A stretch of DNA of 64,000 bases from Allium sativum (GCA_030737875.1 CM060915.1:633642786-633706785); one strand, 5' to 3'; counted from the stretch's first letter, positions 19,962-32,514 are shown. Notes: a model not told the origin generated them from the letters alone. Translations and numbers: made by a program.

Positions 19962-21635
19962 TTCTCCCCTCCTTAAAGGATTTCGTCCCCGAAATCTTCA
20001 AGTTAAGAAGAATGTATCCTACCATCCAACATCCATCTACTCAATCATCAATCACTGGCGTCCATTGTCCTTAGAAACTTCTAATGTTGTATGAACATAT
20101 GCAAAAGTGTGTGTATATGTTCCTTATCTAATGCAGAGATCAGGCGATCCACTGATTCAGTTGACCTCCTTAATGCGAATTATGCCAGCGCCATGAGTCC
20201 AACATGTATGCAAATTTTTCTATTTGATACATATAATTTCTATATGAGTGCACAACCATTCAGTCATATGCAACATCCATGTGCTGAGTCAATCATTTTG
20301 CATCCACAGAAATTGAAAAATGCTCACACATCCATATGAAGTATGAGAGTGTTTTCGAGCCGATCTAGTGCCTAGTGTGTGTATATGCATCCACGAGCAA
20401 CCAGTAGCAACCACTTGCATCCACTTGCAACCATCAAACATAACATGTCTCAAACACATGTTTACACCCATTAGTTTCTACCTAAAGTTCGAAGATTCGA
20501 TCGATAGGATATAGTCGAATGATGGAAGCGAGTACAGATAAAACAAAAACTTGGTTCCCATTAGACATGGGTCCTAAGTATCGGCCCCGAAGACCGAAAC
20601 CAACATCATATTGACACCTAGAGGATTACCCTCTTTAGACAATGTCAAAATTGGAAATCAGAATTATTCAGATATTTGCAGACTACTGGTACAGATCAGG
20701 TTACCTAATGATTCTTAGGAAGCTAAGCATGATAAAATCCCAGAATGTATGCGTCCTACTTGACGCCTAACACAGATATCTCTCAAACCCAATCTCTCAC
20801 AAACAGATGAGTCATAACCCTTATGGGTTTGAGTCTACAGCGGAATCAGAAACAATACTAGTATTAAAGTGCAGAGTATCGATTACAGAATCAAAATGCC
20901 AGAATCAGAAAGAGTTTTAACTCAACAATCAGATAAGAAAATTAAACCTTCTACTTAAATTTTCTTATTTCTACCCTATCTACCAGTCCCTTGAGCATTC
21001 GCCTGTCCTCCAGAAGTGGGTTCTGCCCTCTTCCCTTGCCCTCGTTTCTTCGGGCAGTCCCTAGTGAAGTGTCCTATCTCACTACAGTTGAAGCAAGTGC
21101 CCTTCCTTTTTCTGCAATCCTTGTTCAAATGAGTCAAGCTTCCACAAGTAAAGCACTTTTCCCCTTCTTATCTTCAGACTTTTCATCCTTCTTTTGTGTT
21201 TCCTTTTTGGGCCATGCTTTCTTATTCTGTGGTTCTTCCTTCTTTGTCTCTTTCGGGCCCTTGTCTTCCTCGTACAGTAGTGCCATGTCCACCAATTTCT
21301 CGTAAGTCGCTCCCATGGGTACATGGGTCATGGCTAGGCTGTGCAGTGGCTCGTTCAATCCTTTAACAAAGCGGAGAGCCTTTTTATGCTGAGTGTTGAC
21401 TAAATCCAATCCGAACCTAGCCAGTTGGTTGAACTGGTTGACGTATTCCTTGAATGTCATACTTCCTTGCTTAAGAGATAAGAACTTTTCTAGTTGTAGA
21501 CTTCGTTCAGCTTGCGAGAGGAATTTTGTCTCAAACCTTGTTCTGAAATCCATCCATGTTTCAGTTGGCCTCTCGGCGTTAGTGACTTCCCACCAATAGG
21601 AAACTTCGTCTTTAAGCAGCCATACCGCCAGCTGT
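19962..21635 (-). mobile_element. Interior of the gag-only element, copy 2, truncated
   Basis: The order is the same as at 9751-11400, a few per cent different by eye: polypurine tract (19962-19978), tetraloop hairpin (19979-19996), about 1 kb non-coding, then gag. The match stops at 21635 within gag, where LINE sequence begins. The upstream gag, leader, primer site and 5' LTR of this unit are missing. It shares the central LTR with copy 1. Confidence 0.88.
20976..21635 (-). pseudogene. gag: Ty3/gypsy gag copy 2, 5' truncated and frameshifted
   Basis: It covers the capsid from VWLLKDEVSYWWEV to the stop. It keeps KGLNEP, which the first copy lost, but a one-base loss in the T run near 21160 shifts the frame just before the first zinc knuckle. 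The knuckles (CFTCGSLTHLNKDC-like, then CFNCSEIGHFTRDC) are therefore in another frame. Its first about 80 codons are replaced by LINE ORF1 sequence in the same frame. The two gag copies have independent breaks. Confidence 0.88.
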
Positions 21636-22015
21636 CCAAAAATCTTATTATTCACATGATCCTCCTTATTAAGAAACTCACATTGACTAGTTTTGTGTCC
21701 AAAAATCTTATAATGCATACAAATACTTTGTACCCGATTATAAGCAATCAAAATTGTAGGGCATTTTTCACCTAATCCACCTAAATCGATACATTGAGGT
21801 AATTCATATTCAGCATCTATTTCCACAAGAACTTTAGCATACCTGATCCTTTGCATCCTTTCTGTACTGGAATTGAAACAAATAAGCCTTCCCACATGGC
21901 AAGCCAACCATTTGACGCCCATCAAAGTCCACGACAATAAAGGTATACGATGTAAGTGAATCCATATAGGCACCTTCCTTATTTGAGATTGAGCACTCCC
22001 TATAGATGGATCCAC
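21134..22015 (-). CDS. Chimeric open frame: LINE ORF1 fragment fused in frame to retrotransposon gag
   Basis: This is a 293-codon frame with ATG at 22015. Residues 1 to about 127 are the C-terminal half of a plant L1-type ORF1 protein: a DUF4283-like segment with PIWIHLHRIPLLSW and GRLICFN, then a zf-CCHC_4-like knuckle in which the second cysteine is tyrosine (CMHYKIFGHKTSQC). From about residue 128 (QLAVWLLKDEVSYWW) it is Ty3 gag capsid, ending at the frameshift just before the gag knuckles. The junction is at 21635/21636. It probably arose by an accidental join; open reading across the join shows only that no stop has accumulated. No evidence of expression is visible. Confidence 0.6.
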   Translation of the reverse strand: MDPSIGSAQSQIRKVPIWIHLHRIPLLSWTLMGVKWLACHVGRLICFNSSTERMQRIRYAKVLVEIDAEYELPQCIDLGGLGEKCPTILIAYNRVQSICMHYKIFGHKTSQCEFLNKEDHVNNKIFGQLAVWLLKDEVSYWWEVTNAERPTETWMDFRTRFETKFLSQAERSLQLEKFLSLKQGSMTFKEYVNQFNQLARFGLDLVNTQHKKALRFVKGLNEPLHSLAMTHVPMGATYEKLVDMALLYEEDKGPKETKKEEPQNKKAWPKKETQKKDEKSEDKKGKSALLVEA

Positions 22016-23016
22016 TTGGTAATTATGAACATGCGACCACGAATGAAAATAGGATCCGTAGTCAAAACCTTTTCCCTATCAAAATCATTTGAAAATTTGA
22101 AATGGAAATTGATGCCATTTGATTTTATGTCCACATCTCCATGTAGTTTCCAAAAGCTGCGCAGGTACTTACCACTGACATATAGGAAAGGGAACCATCA
22201 AGAGAAAACCCTACTAGATGATTTTGCTAATATTTCACTCCTTCAGTCTTTACTAAGTCTGGAGGGAGTTTCTTTTGACCATCTTTGATAATTTCAAAGT
22301 CTATAGGTTTACAAGTGCCATCATTTCTTGGTAACGAATTGAACAATGAAAGATAGTCAGATTTGATTGTAGTAGCTAGATTCAAAGAATCAGGCTGATG
22401 AAGAGAGCAACTGGGATTAGATGAATTTTGAACAAGATTTGAGGATAATGGATCAGGACCAATATTATGAACTATATTAGAGCGCCCATTATTAGCATTT
22501 GAAATATTTGAAAATTGAACAGATACATTGGGAGTATTCGATGAAATGCCAGAAACACGAGGCACACTAATAATGGAAGAGTTAGAAATCAGAAAGTTCC
22601 TTTGAGGATCTAGAGGATTAGATCCAGATCTAGAAGAAAAATGTGGCTCTACAACATTATGATCCAAAGAATTAATTCCCAAATTATTGACATCAACATG
22701 ATTTACGGTATTAGTATTAGAATTAACAAGATTCGAACTGTCAACAATAGTAGAATTATCAACAATATGAATCAGATCCATTCAAAGACGATAAAGGACC
22801 TGGGATAACAGATTCACGATTGACCAGATCCAAATTAACATCAGCACCCAAAGGAGATGAAATAATGAAAGCTTAAGATAACTAGGGTGGAGGATCAGGA
22901 AGGACAGGAGGAGGAGGACGAATTGGAAGAGGAGGAAAGAGGACAAAAACGAGAAAAGCGAGTCAAGGAAGGGGGATGATAACGCCATTGACAAAGGGTT
23001 TCAGAGACAAAATTCC
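21636..23016 (-). pseudogene. L1-type LINE fragment, ORF1 region
   Basis: Read on the - strand from 23016 downward: a T/C-rich 5' stretch, a broken frame with NLDLVNRESVIPGPL-like sequence, an Asn/Ser-rich linker (frame 22781-22227), then after a shift a DUF4283-like domain and a degenerate CCHC knuckle (22015-21640). ORF1 proteins of this type bind LINE RNA. At least two frameshifts are present. ORF2 (endonuclease and reverse transcriptase) and the 3' tail are absent; the sequence is cut at the join with gag. The right edge abuts a truncated LTR at 23017. A host DUF4283 zinc-knuckle gene is the alternative but less likely. Confidence 0.72.
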
Positions 23017-24722
23017 ATTGGAAAACATGCGTTTCTTGTCATTACATCAGAAACAGTGCGTGGTAATGCTCATTCTCAAACAAAAAATTGTCTGTCCTTG
23101 AATTTTAAATTGGATGTATAACTCATATGTTACTGTCAGCCAGTAAATTTTGTCTATGGGCGCCTGTGATTTATGAAATAATGTTTATACTTTGTCCCAA
23201 ATAATAAATACTTTTTTTTGCAATAATGCTTATATGGTTACAATATTTTTTTCTTCACCTATGACTACAAACTCATAGATTTGCTTGTAGGTGAAGTTCC
23301 TATTTGTCTATGGATGCCTACAGTTTTGTGAAATCATGATAAAATTAATAGTTCTATTTGCAGTATTATTATAACTATATGTTTGGACATTTAAAATATA
23401 GGCTGTTTGGATCATTTTTTTGTTATTTTGCTGAGCATTTAATTTGTTAACTTTGTTCTGTGTTTGGGTCTAAAATGATTATACCTTTTTATTTGGCAAC
23501 CAAATGAATATCAAATGTATTGCTGAATGAAAGATTTGGTTTAGAAGAACTGTCAACAGGCCTATGTCAACACCTTTGCGGATTTTTTTGCTAATCAAAA
23601 CCTTTCCAGACATTAAATCTTTTAAATTTACTTTGCGAATTATTGTTGTGACTACATAAGTCATGTTCATTAGTTGAAAGGGTCGGTTTGTAGAAAAGAA
23701 AATAAACGACAATAAAATATACAGTGGGACAATAGTGAATAAATATAGATGGACAAATGAAAAAAAATTAAGGTACAATCCAGATCAAATAATTGGGACA
23801 ATGGAAATAATGAACTAAGAACCTCATTTTTGCATGTTATACACATTGCATGTAGGTTGTACTAGAACTTATATAATCAACTAGTACATGGAGTTATTGT
23901 TATCTACCACACAGGAATTGTAGACACATTGGCGTGATGCAATCTTTTGTAAAAACACCTTGCTACTTTAATGTTAGTTCATGCGTAGGTTACTCTCATC
24001 TAACTGAAAACTCGATTGCATATTTATGTACACAATGGGCACATATAAGTTAGCGGTTATGCCTTGAATTGATGCTATTTGACGATTAGGATACAGTGCT
24101 TGTTCTTAATGCATACCTCACTTTTATCTTGACCATGAAATTGCAATGTGTGGCTCGAATTGAAGAACTGCATTTTTTTGACTAATATTTGTATATATCG
24201 GTGTATCCATATATCGGACTTGTTCCTTGCTCTGCTAAATATAAACTCGACCGGGATGTTAATCCGTAATTTATTTAAATTCATGAAAGTTAGGAATAAT
24301 TATTTGATTTCAGTTTCTATTGAAGTTATTTACTTGAACTATGATTTAATCCTAACTCGAGTGTTTTATGTTTTGCATGGAACACTTGGGTCAGATCCTA
24401 AGTGTTCCAGATCTACAGATATGCGGTCCGCTAAGCTGAAGAGGAACGTGAAGACACAAGACGCATACGGCGCGTGCTCGAGAAAACTGTAAAGTTTTAT
24501 TCTTTAGAATTCATGTGAACATTATACATTTTTCCGTTTTATCGAATATTTTTTATAAACTCTGATATGCATATAAATTTTTTATTCCATTGCAATTATT
24601 ATTGTACTGTGATTCTGCTTTTATTCTGTTAAACCAGCTAAGCTAAATAACAGTCCGCCGTTTCGAGCGTTTCGAGTCGGTTTAAATACGGATTCGAGAC
24701 GGTCAAAAGGCGAGTCATTACA
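23017..24722 (+). repeat. 5' LTR of the older non-coding element, 5' truncated
   Basis: It matches 30834-32520 at roughly 92-94% by eye and ends GAGTCATTACA directly before a primer site. The first about 1.25 kb of the LTR (compare 29587-30833), including its leader and donor, is missing at the LINE boundary. No coding is seen. Confidence 0.85.
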
Positions 24723-24724
24723 GT

Positions 24725-24734
24725 TGGTATCAGA
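24725..24734 (+). other. Primer binding site (partial match)
   Basis: TGGTATCAGA lies two bases after the LTR end; the following bases (TCGAG) no longer match the usual GCC. Confidence 0.85.
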
Positions 24735-25047
24735 TCGAGATTTAACAAAGCTTAGCTGATCGGGTTTAAAAAATCATTAGAGATAGAGTAAAAATACTCT
24801 AGAATGAGTGGAACTGACACAAGAATCACGTTCGAGAGAGCGTATTTTGAAAACATAAATATTTTTGAACTAAAATAAATCATTTTGAAATATAATTTTT
24901 TTATAAGAGCTCGAGTATTTTATCGACGTCGATGTTGGACTGTCAAGTATGTACGGATTTTGAATATACGCCTGGCCAGCATATGTACTAAGTCTTATGC
25001 GCACTAGATAGATATAGAATCACATTCTAGTCGCTTGAGGGTGATTC

Positions 25048-25070
25048 TGATGATAGTTCAAACATCATCA
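25048..25070 (+). promoter_or_regulatory. Stem-loop equivalent to that at 2495
   Basis: TGATGAT (25048-25054) pairs with ATCATCA (25064-25070) around a 9-nt loop. The loop octamer GTTCAAAC is one transition away from being a palindrome, in the direction expected from decay of a methylated CG. Its distance from the primer site is about 320 nt. Confidence 0.5.
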
Positions 25071-27435
25071 AATATTTATTTTCGAGTTTCAAAAAGTGAG
25101 ATGACTGTATGGTTCTGATTTAAACATCGAAAATACTTGAAATCGTTTAGATAAGCAATTAAAATTGTATTAATAAAGTGTTTCAATAAATGGATAAGCA
25201 AAATTTAAAATGAAATACGTTTTCATTGTTAGGGAAATAAATTGAATTTGCTTATGATAAAGTGAAATTGGATATAATTTGGAAATTTTGAATAAGTAGT
25301 GAATACTATGAAAAATAAATTGGAATAAAATTGAACTTGAATGAGTGTCAGGAAATATAATTTGTCTCTTTGCTTGTTGTGATTGTTTTCCCTTGATCTA
25401 ACGTCATATTTCGCTTATCGAGTTCGAAAGTTCATGTTTGAAATTTTGAAACTATCAAATTCTTATCCTTGAATCCTTTGTCGAAATTCATTGTTAAGTT
25501 ACCGTGGTTGTTGGAAATATGAATATAACCTAAGCGAATAAATTAATTATTTACTAATGGAATTTGAATCGAGTGTTTTGAAAATACTTGTTGCAAGAAT
25601 AAATGGTTGTTGAAATTTAGTTGAGATGAATGATGAATGGAAGAGTGTCGAGCTATTAAAATAAAATAAGAAGTGTATTCCAAATTAAGATAAATTGTGG
25701 AATAAGATGAAGGAAGTCATAACAAAGAAGATCGTGTGACTAAACTTGTGAATTTGATTCTGGAAATTTTTTCTATTGATTATTAAGGTTTTGAAAAAAA
25801 AGTAGTGGTATATACTGGTATTTTTGAAATGTTTGAAGCAACTTTCTGAAATATTTTCAAAAGGAAAATACAAATGGAGAACCCATTTTGTCACTAGGAA
25901 ATAATTTCAGTGATAATTTTTTGTCATTGGAATTTATTTTCGAGTCCTAAAGCGGGGGAGACCATTTTGGTAACTTTGTTCAAATGAAGTTTGATTTATG
26001 AAACATGATGTGATATGTAGATATGTATATTTTTGAATAATCGAAAGAAAAACCCAAAAATGAGTCTGATTATGAGTTGAACGATGTACATCCTATTGTA
26101 TTAGAATAATATAATATGTATACCACGAATGAATATCTCAAAGAAAACTACCGAATCTAAATCTTAAATAAATTGAGTAGAAGTCGATTTTTTGGCTTAT
26201 TGAATAAATTTGAATATTTTGAGCAAGATTTGAATTTTGAGTTATGTTTTATAAGCTTAAGAGAATTTGAATGAAAAATTGAATAATTAATTCAATTTGG
26301 AATATTATTGAAATTTAGATTTGGGTTTTGAACTTGATGGAAATCGAAAATGAAAATGGAAACTCAAGCAAGAGAGCTAATTTGGACCTTGGGTCCAACT
26401 CAAAATGTAAATGAATTGAATTTGAGGTTAAAGCGAGTTTAATCTCGAAATTGAAAATCGACAATGGTTAAGAAATTGGAATTTTGATAATTGATTCGGA
26501 TTGGATTGTTTTTGAAAGTAGTTTTCATTATAAAACTATTTTATTTGAAATTATGGTATTAGATTTATTAATATTATTTAAATAAATTTGATACAAGCCT
26601 AATTATCTTTGTTTTCTAACCTACTTTTCCAAAAACATATTTATTTATTTCAAACCATTTGCAAAACATATACAATTATTTAACTTATTTTCCAAAGCTA
26701 TCTATTTATTTAAATCTATTGTATATCGAGCTAGTTATTTTAAAAAGCATATTTGTTTCAAACCCAGTTTAAAATCTATCTATTTATTTTAGTTAATTCC
26801 ACATTAAGCTGTTATTTTTCCAAAGTTACTTTTATGTAACTTAGTTATTTTGATAAAAGTATATCTCAATCCAAACAAATTAAGATCCAAAATGATCGAA
26901 TGTATAGATTCAATTGAATACCGTTAATCGTAATGGGAAACCCAAATTGAGTATGAGTGTTGATAATGAATCGAAATTGAAAATGTGGATTTAAATTTTG
27001 AATTGATAACGAACACTTGAATAGCTTTGAGATAAATTTAATTTGATCATGAAAGGAAATTTCAAAGATTATCGATATACGAATATTTTGATATGAAATT
27101 TGAAACTTGTATATATGAAATTATATAAGTATGAGATTCGAAAATTATTGATTTGGAATATAATTGATGTGAAACTGATAATCTTGTATAAGGGATATAT
27201 ATGAGAATGACGTACATGAAAATGAGGTTTGGAAATCTTATGTAAATGGACATTTTTATATAAGTACGATATATCGAAACATGAAGTGAAGTACTATGTA
27301 TATAGTATCCTATATTTCAAATTAAGATACGGGAAGTACCTTCTTGCGACTAGCGAACCTATTTAGTAGGTATTTCATGTGATGATTGGGTTGTCCAGAC
27401 GTAAAACTTGTATGTTTCCATCGAACTCGGCTGCA

Positions 27436-27820
27436 TAACGAAATTCGTAAGGCTAGGAGCACCTACAGCGACGGATGTTCCCTGAGGGATCCAAGCGGAA
27501 CCATTGCGTTTGCTGCGATTTATGGTCGGGTTGTGATGGCAAAATCCGCAGGGCTGGGAGTGCCTACGGCTATGGATGTTTCTTGGGGGATCCAGGTGAA
27601 ACCATTATGCATCTTTGGTCCAACTTGAGATATAAGAGCGTAAGGTGGCAGTCATTGTCGAACCTGGCTGCGCTTTGTGAGTATCTCAGGTTTTCTAATT
27701 TCTTTTAGATGCCTTCTTTTAATTTGCTTATGACGAAATTTGCAGGGAAGTGACTTCCTATGGGTACGGATGCTACCTGGGGGATCTAGGTGTAACCATT
27801 GTGTATCTACGATTCGTGAA
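27436..27820 (+). repeat. Three imperfect direct repeats of about 90-100 bp
   Basis: Units near 27436-27530, 27537-27630 and 27733-27820 each run AAAT(T/C)(C/T)G(T/C)A(A/G)GG..., CCTA(C/T)(A/G)G..A(C/T)GGATG, then GGGATC(C/T)A(A/G)G and ACCATT. They are richer in GC than the surroundings. Function is unknown. Confidence 0.65.
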
Positions 27821-29552
27821 TAGTTTTAACAATTGGCATCAGTTGGAACTTCCAATATCTATTTTAAGGATTTTAAGTATTTTCACTGGGAGTTGAAACA
27901 AATATATATTTAGTACTTAGGGATTTTTAGACATGCATCGGTACTACATATGGCTAAATTTCTTTAAGAACAGAGGTAGACTTGTTAGACTTCGAGTTAT
28001 CAAGTGTTTTCAAACTCTAAATAACAAATCAATAACTTGAAATTAGAACTAGTATAACCTCAACTCAATGAATTAAGTAATGGGATTTTCAAATGGTTTC
28101 CAAGTCCATAGCTTTGAAAATTATATATAAATTTTTCTGCTTTACTTATGTCTAAATTTGAAATTTGGAAAATTAAAGTTTTGAAATTAATCAAGTTGTA
28201 TATAAATCTTATAATCTAATCAAGTACCTAAACCCGTCGATGAGTGTTAAATAAATTGGAAATAAATAATCGACTTGAATTTATGTTTAACATGAATATT
28301 AAAAGGCAACTAAACTATTTCACTTAAAGTATGTATTGAACAAAATCAAAGTTCACTTGAGAAATTTGCAGATGATTTAAAATATGACAATGTCTGAGTG
28401 GGGGAGAAAACCGATTTTCCCCCACCTGAAACTTTAGAAATGATTCAAATAAGAACTTCTAAACAAATAATCACTTGCGATACAGTAGAAATTTTCTGAG
28501 TACACCACGATTGAACTGCCTTGACTTTCATATCTTGGACTTATTGAACCTCACTATTTAATCTTAAGTTGCCTTCAACTTTGAGCTCAACGTATATTTT
28601 GAACTTGAACCGTTGTGTTGTTAGCTGTCTAATCTGAACCTGAAGTTTCATGTTGCCTCGATTTTGCTTGATCATATGAATTCAATACATTGTTCCTATG
28701 ACCTTTGATCATGTATAACCCGTATGTCATATATAGAAAGAAGCTAAAATTAACTCTGAACTGAATAAATTTTAGATTTGCAACAATAAACGAATAATTC
28801 CCCAAGTTCATGTTGTCCAAAGTGTTATGTTAAAAATATATTAATATGTGAAACAATGAAATTTGATCTAAGGAAGTTGATATGACTTATATAAAGTATA
28901 AACGATTTCCTAAAGCTTTGATTGAATTTTAAAAGCTTGGATTTGTATGAAATCTAGTTGAAAGGCCATTATGAAAATCGTATCGATCAAATTTGATTCC
29001 AATTGTTGAATGAAATTGGTTTTCCAATTATTTTGGATATGATGAATAGTTTATAAAAGTAGTTTGCAAACATAGAATGTTTGACGACTTGAAATCCCGA
29101 TGTTTGGAAATGTTTAGAAAACGACGATAACACAATTTGAAAGTATTTGTAAGTTATGATTGAGAACTGATTTGTAACTATGGGATACGCAATGAAATGA
29201 TTCGTACTGAGATTCGAGTAACCCGTGACTAAAGAAAGGTATGACGTAGGGGTAAACCCTTAATGATGGTCTGCTCTGGGGTTTGGAGAGACATCATTAT
29301 TCGAAATCGATACATGCATAGGTCGTGCTTCGTGGCCTTGTCACTAGGAGAAACCTCTCGACTCGGGACATAAAGGATTAATGTCATGTATCGTAAATTA
29401 TTTGAAATTTTGAAATGATTTTGGTTTTGAAATTCCGAAGTGAGTATAATTCGATATGAAAAGTAAATATAGTATTTCAAATGATTGAAATGAAAATGGG
29501 ATGATAAGTCGAAGAAATTATTTCATACTTTGTTTTCATTTGACATTCTCTC

Positions 29553-29570
29553 CTTTTCGAAGGCGAAAAG
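29553..29570 (+). promoter_or_regulatory. Tetraloop hairpin beside the polypurine tract
   Basis: CTTTTCG-AAGG-CGAAAAG is followed by the purine tract AGGGGAGAGAT (29576-29586) and the LTR start at 29587, which reads TCTAAC where TGTAAC is expected. Confidence 0.6.
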
Positions 29571-29936
29571 CCTTTAGGGGAGAGATTCTAACGAACCAGA
29601 AATTTTGGCATTTTAATTTTAAGTTAATTTAATTTAATGTTGAAAATTTATGTTTATACTAGAAATTTAATAATAATTTTTAATTTAGTCTATTTTAATT
29701 TAGTTTTAGATTGATTTTGTAAATGTAAATTTTAATTTTATATTCAATTTAACTGGTTGTTAAAACTTAGAAATCATTTGTATCAAATTTATTTTATTAT
29801 TAGTGAAATTTTAAATTTTTATTGTTCATTTAACTTGATTTTTATTCATTATTTATTTAGATTTGACTTTGATTTTAAAATTAACTTACGTATTGAAATT
29901 TGAGGTGTATTTGAGATTATTGTTGTGTATACTTGG

Positions 29937-30498
29937 TATTTATACATAGAAATAATTATTTAATTGAATTGTGCCACATGTAAGATTCAAGAATTAACTG
30001 TTAAACCTATTTGATTTGTTCTCAGTTGTTCATGCGTGTTCACCTTTTCTTTCTTTGACTGTGTCTTTACTTCCTCTTTATTTTCACCGAACCCTCCCTT
30101 TGATTTTCATTTCATTTCCCGGCCAAACGTTTTCATCAAAAATCCAAACTTTCCCCGATTAATGGCCTCCGGTCGATTATTCCTCCCCTCAAAAATCCAA
30201 ATCACTTCCCTCGAATGATCCGAGCGTCACTCAAAGTCGGTAGCTACCTTCGAACACCCGAAGTTGATCCCCGACCGGGCCACTTGTCCCTCATCCCTCT
30301 TTCCTTCTGTCGTGCATGGAAGAGTCGAACCCTAGAGAAAGCACAACCGTATGAGCTTCCAACCAACTAGGGAAAAATCGATCCGCATTACCTCGAGACA
30401 CGCGTCAATATCCGTTATTTGCTACTTAGTTCGAAGTCGCCAAAGTCCACACCATCGAAACCCGAGCCACCTCTTCCTCCTAGTCGACGCAAGTGAGT
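29937..30498 (+). promoter_or_regulatory. LTR promoter, C-rich leader and consensus splice donor
   Basis: TATTTATA is followed by about 470 bp of C-rich sequence, unlike the AT-rich LTR around it. The stretch contains ATGGCC (30162) and ends at GTGAGT (30493). The plan is the same as in the other LTR families, with no obvious sequence match to them. Start and splicing are predicted. Confidence 0.45.
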
Positions 30499-32514
30499 TT
30501 CGACTCACGATTAAATTTGTTTAAGTAGAATAATATCAATATTTAAACTATAATACAATTGTGGTTCCATTATGTTTGTATACTTAAATGGTTGCATGAT
30601 TTTGATTGTTTTTTTTTTTTGGTTTTTGGTTCCATCTGTATGTATTGCATACTGGCTTTGATTTCGTTGATTTTGATTTGAAAAATAAACTGAAATGTGG
30701 CACCTTTGTCTTGTTGAAAAGTGATAGAAAGGGGTTTGGAAGTGTAAATCCATTTGGTAAATGTTGTGAAGGTACTTTCAGTGTGGAAATTGGTATAGTG
30801 TTCTAGAAAAAAACATGCATTTTGTATCAGTGGAAAAACATGTGTTTCTTGTCATTACATCAGAAATAGTGCGTGGTAATGCTCATTGTCAAACAAAAAA
30901 TTGTGTCCTTGAGTTTTAAATTGGATGTATAACTCATACGTTGCTGTCAGGCACTAAATTTTGTCTATGGGCGCCTGTGATTTATGAAATAATGTTTATA
31001 TTTTGTCCCAAACAAAAAAAAACTTTTTTGCAATAATGCTTATATGGTTACAATATTTTTGTCTTCAACTATGACAAGAAACCCGTAGATTTGCTTGTAG
31101 GTAAAGTTCTTATTTGTCTATGGACGCCGATAGTTTCGAGAAATCATGCTAAAATTGATAATTCTATTTGTAGTATTATTATAACTATATGTTTGGACAT
31201 TTAAAATATAGGCTGTTTAGATCAATTTTTTTTTGTTATTTTGCTGAGCATTTAATTTGTTAACTTTGTTCTGTGTTTAGGTCTAAAATGCTTATACCTT
31301 TTTATTTGGCAACCAAATGAATATAAAATGTATTGTTGAATGAAAGATTTGGTTTAGAAGAACTGTCAACACCTTTGCGGATTTTTTTTGCTAATCCAAA
31401 CCTTTCTAGACATTAAAGCTTTTAAATTTACTTTGCAAATTATTGTTGTGACTGCTTAAGTCACGTTTATTAGTTAAAAGGATCAGTTTGTGGAAAAGGA
31501 AATAAACATCAATAAAATATACAGTGGGACAACGGTGAATAAATATAGATGGACAAATGAAAAAAAAATAAGTTACAATCCAGATCAAGTAATTGGGACA
31601 ATGGATTTAATAAACTAAGCACTTCATTTTTGCATGTTATACATGACGCATGTAGGTTGTACTAGAACTTATATAATCAACTAGTACATGGAGTTATTGT
31701 TACCTACCACAAAAGAATTATAGATACATTGGTGTGATGCAATCTGATGTAAAAACACCTTGTTGCTTTAATGTTAGGTCATGCGTTGGTTACTATCATC
31801 AAGCTGAAAACTCGCTTGCATATTTATGTAAACAATGGGCACATATAAGTTAGCAGTTATGCCTTGAATTGATGCTATTTGACAATTAGGATACAGTACT
31901 TGTTCTTAACGCATACCCCGCTTTTATCTTGACCATGAAATTGCAATGTGTGACTCAAATTGAAGAGCTACATTTTTTTGACTAATATTCGTATATGTTG
32001 GTGTATCCATACATCAGACTTGTTCCTTGCTATGCTAACTATAAACTCGACCGAGCTATTAATCCGCAATTTATTTAAATTCATGAAAGTTAGGAATAAT
32101 TATTTGATTTCAGTTTCTATACAAGCTATTTACTTGAACTATGATTTAATCCTGACTTGAGTGTTTTATGTTTTGCATGGAACATTCGAGTCAGATCCTA
32201 AGTGTTCCAGATCTAAAGATATGTGGTCCGCTAAGCTGAAGAGGAACGTGAAGACGCAAGATGCATGCGGCGCACGCTTGACAAAACCATAAAGTTTTAT
32301 TCTTTAAAATTCAAGTAAAAATTATACATTTTTCCGTTGTACCAAATATTTTATATAAACTCTGATATGTATACAAAAATTTTATTCTAATGCAATTATT
32401 ATTGTATTGGGATTCTGTATTTGTTCTGTTAAACACGTTAAGCTATATAACAGACTGCCATTTCAAGCGTTCCGAGTTGGTTTAAATACGGAATCGAGAC
32501 GGTCAAAACACGAG

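Larger units (their letters stand above)
24723..29586 (+). other. Non-coding interior of the older element
   Basis: About 4.86 kb, AT-rich, with stops in all frames; the longest frames are below 85 codons and featureless. Landmarks are the CTAGTCGC block (25027-25034), the hairpin at 25048-25070, three imperfect 90-100-bp repeats (27436-27820), the hairpin at 29553-29570 and the purine tract before 29587. Between 25071-27435 and 27821-29552 I see only AT-rich sequence without recognisable genes. Confidence 0.75.

Noticed and set aside
22227..22781. Independent gene with 184-codon Asn/Ser-rich product
   Set aside because: Same strand and order as the LINE ORF1 linker, bounded by frameshifts on both sides; treated as part of the LINE fragment.
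24148..24492. 114-codon frame in the older LTR and its partial copy at 31960-32160
   Set aside because: LTR sequence; the frame is not preserved in the other LTR and has no domain.
24723..29586. Hidden pol remnants in the older interior
   Set aside because: I looked for reverse transcriptase, integrase and protease motifs in the available frames and saw none; a profile search could still find very decayed pieces.
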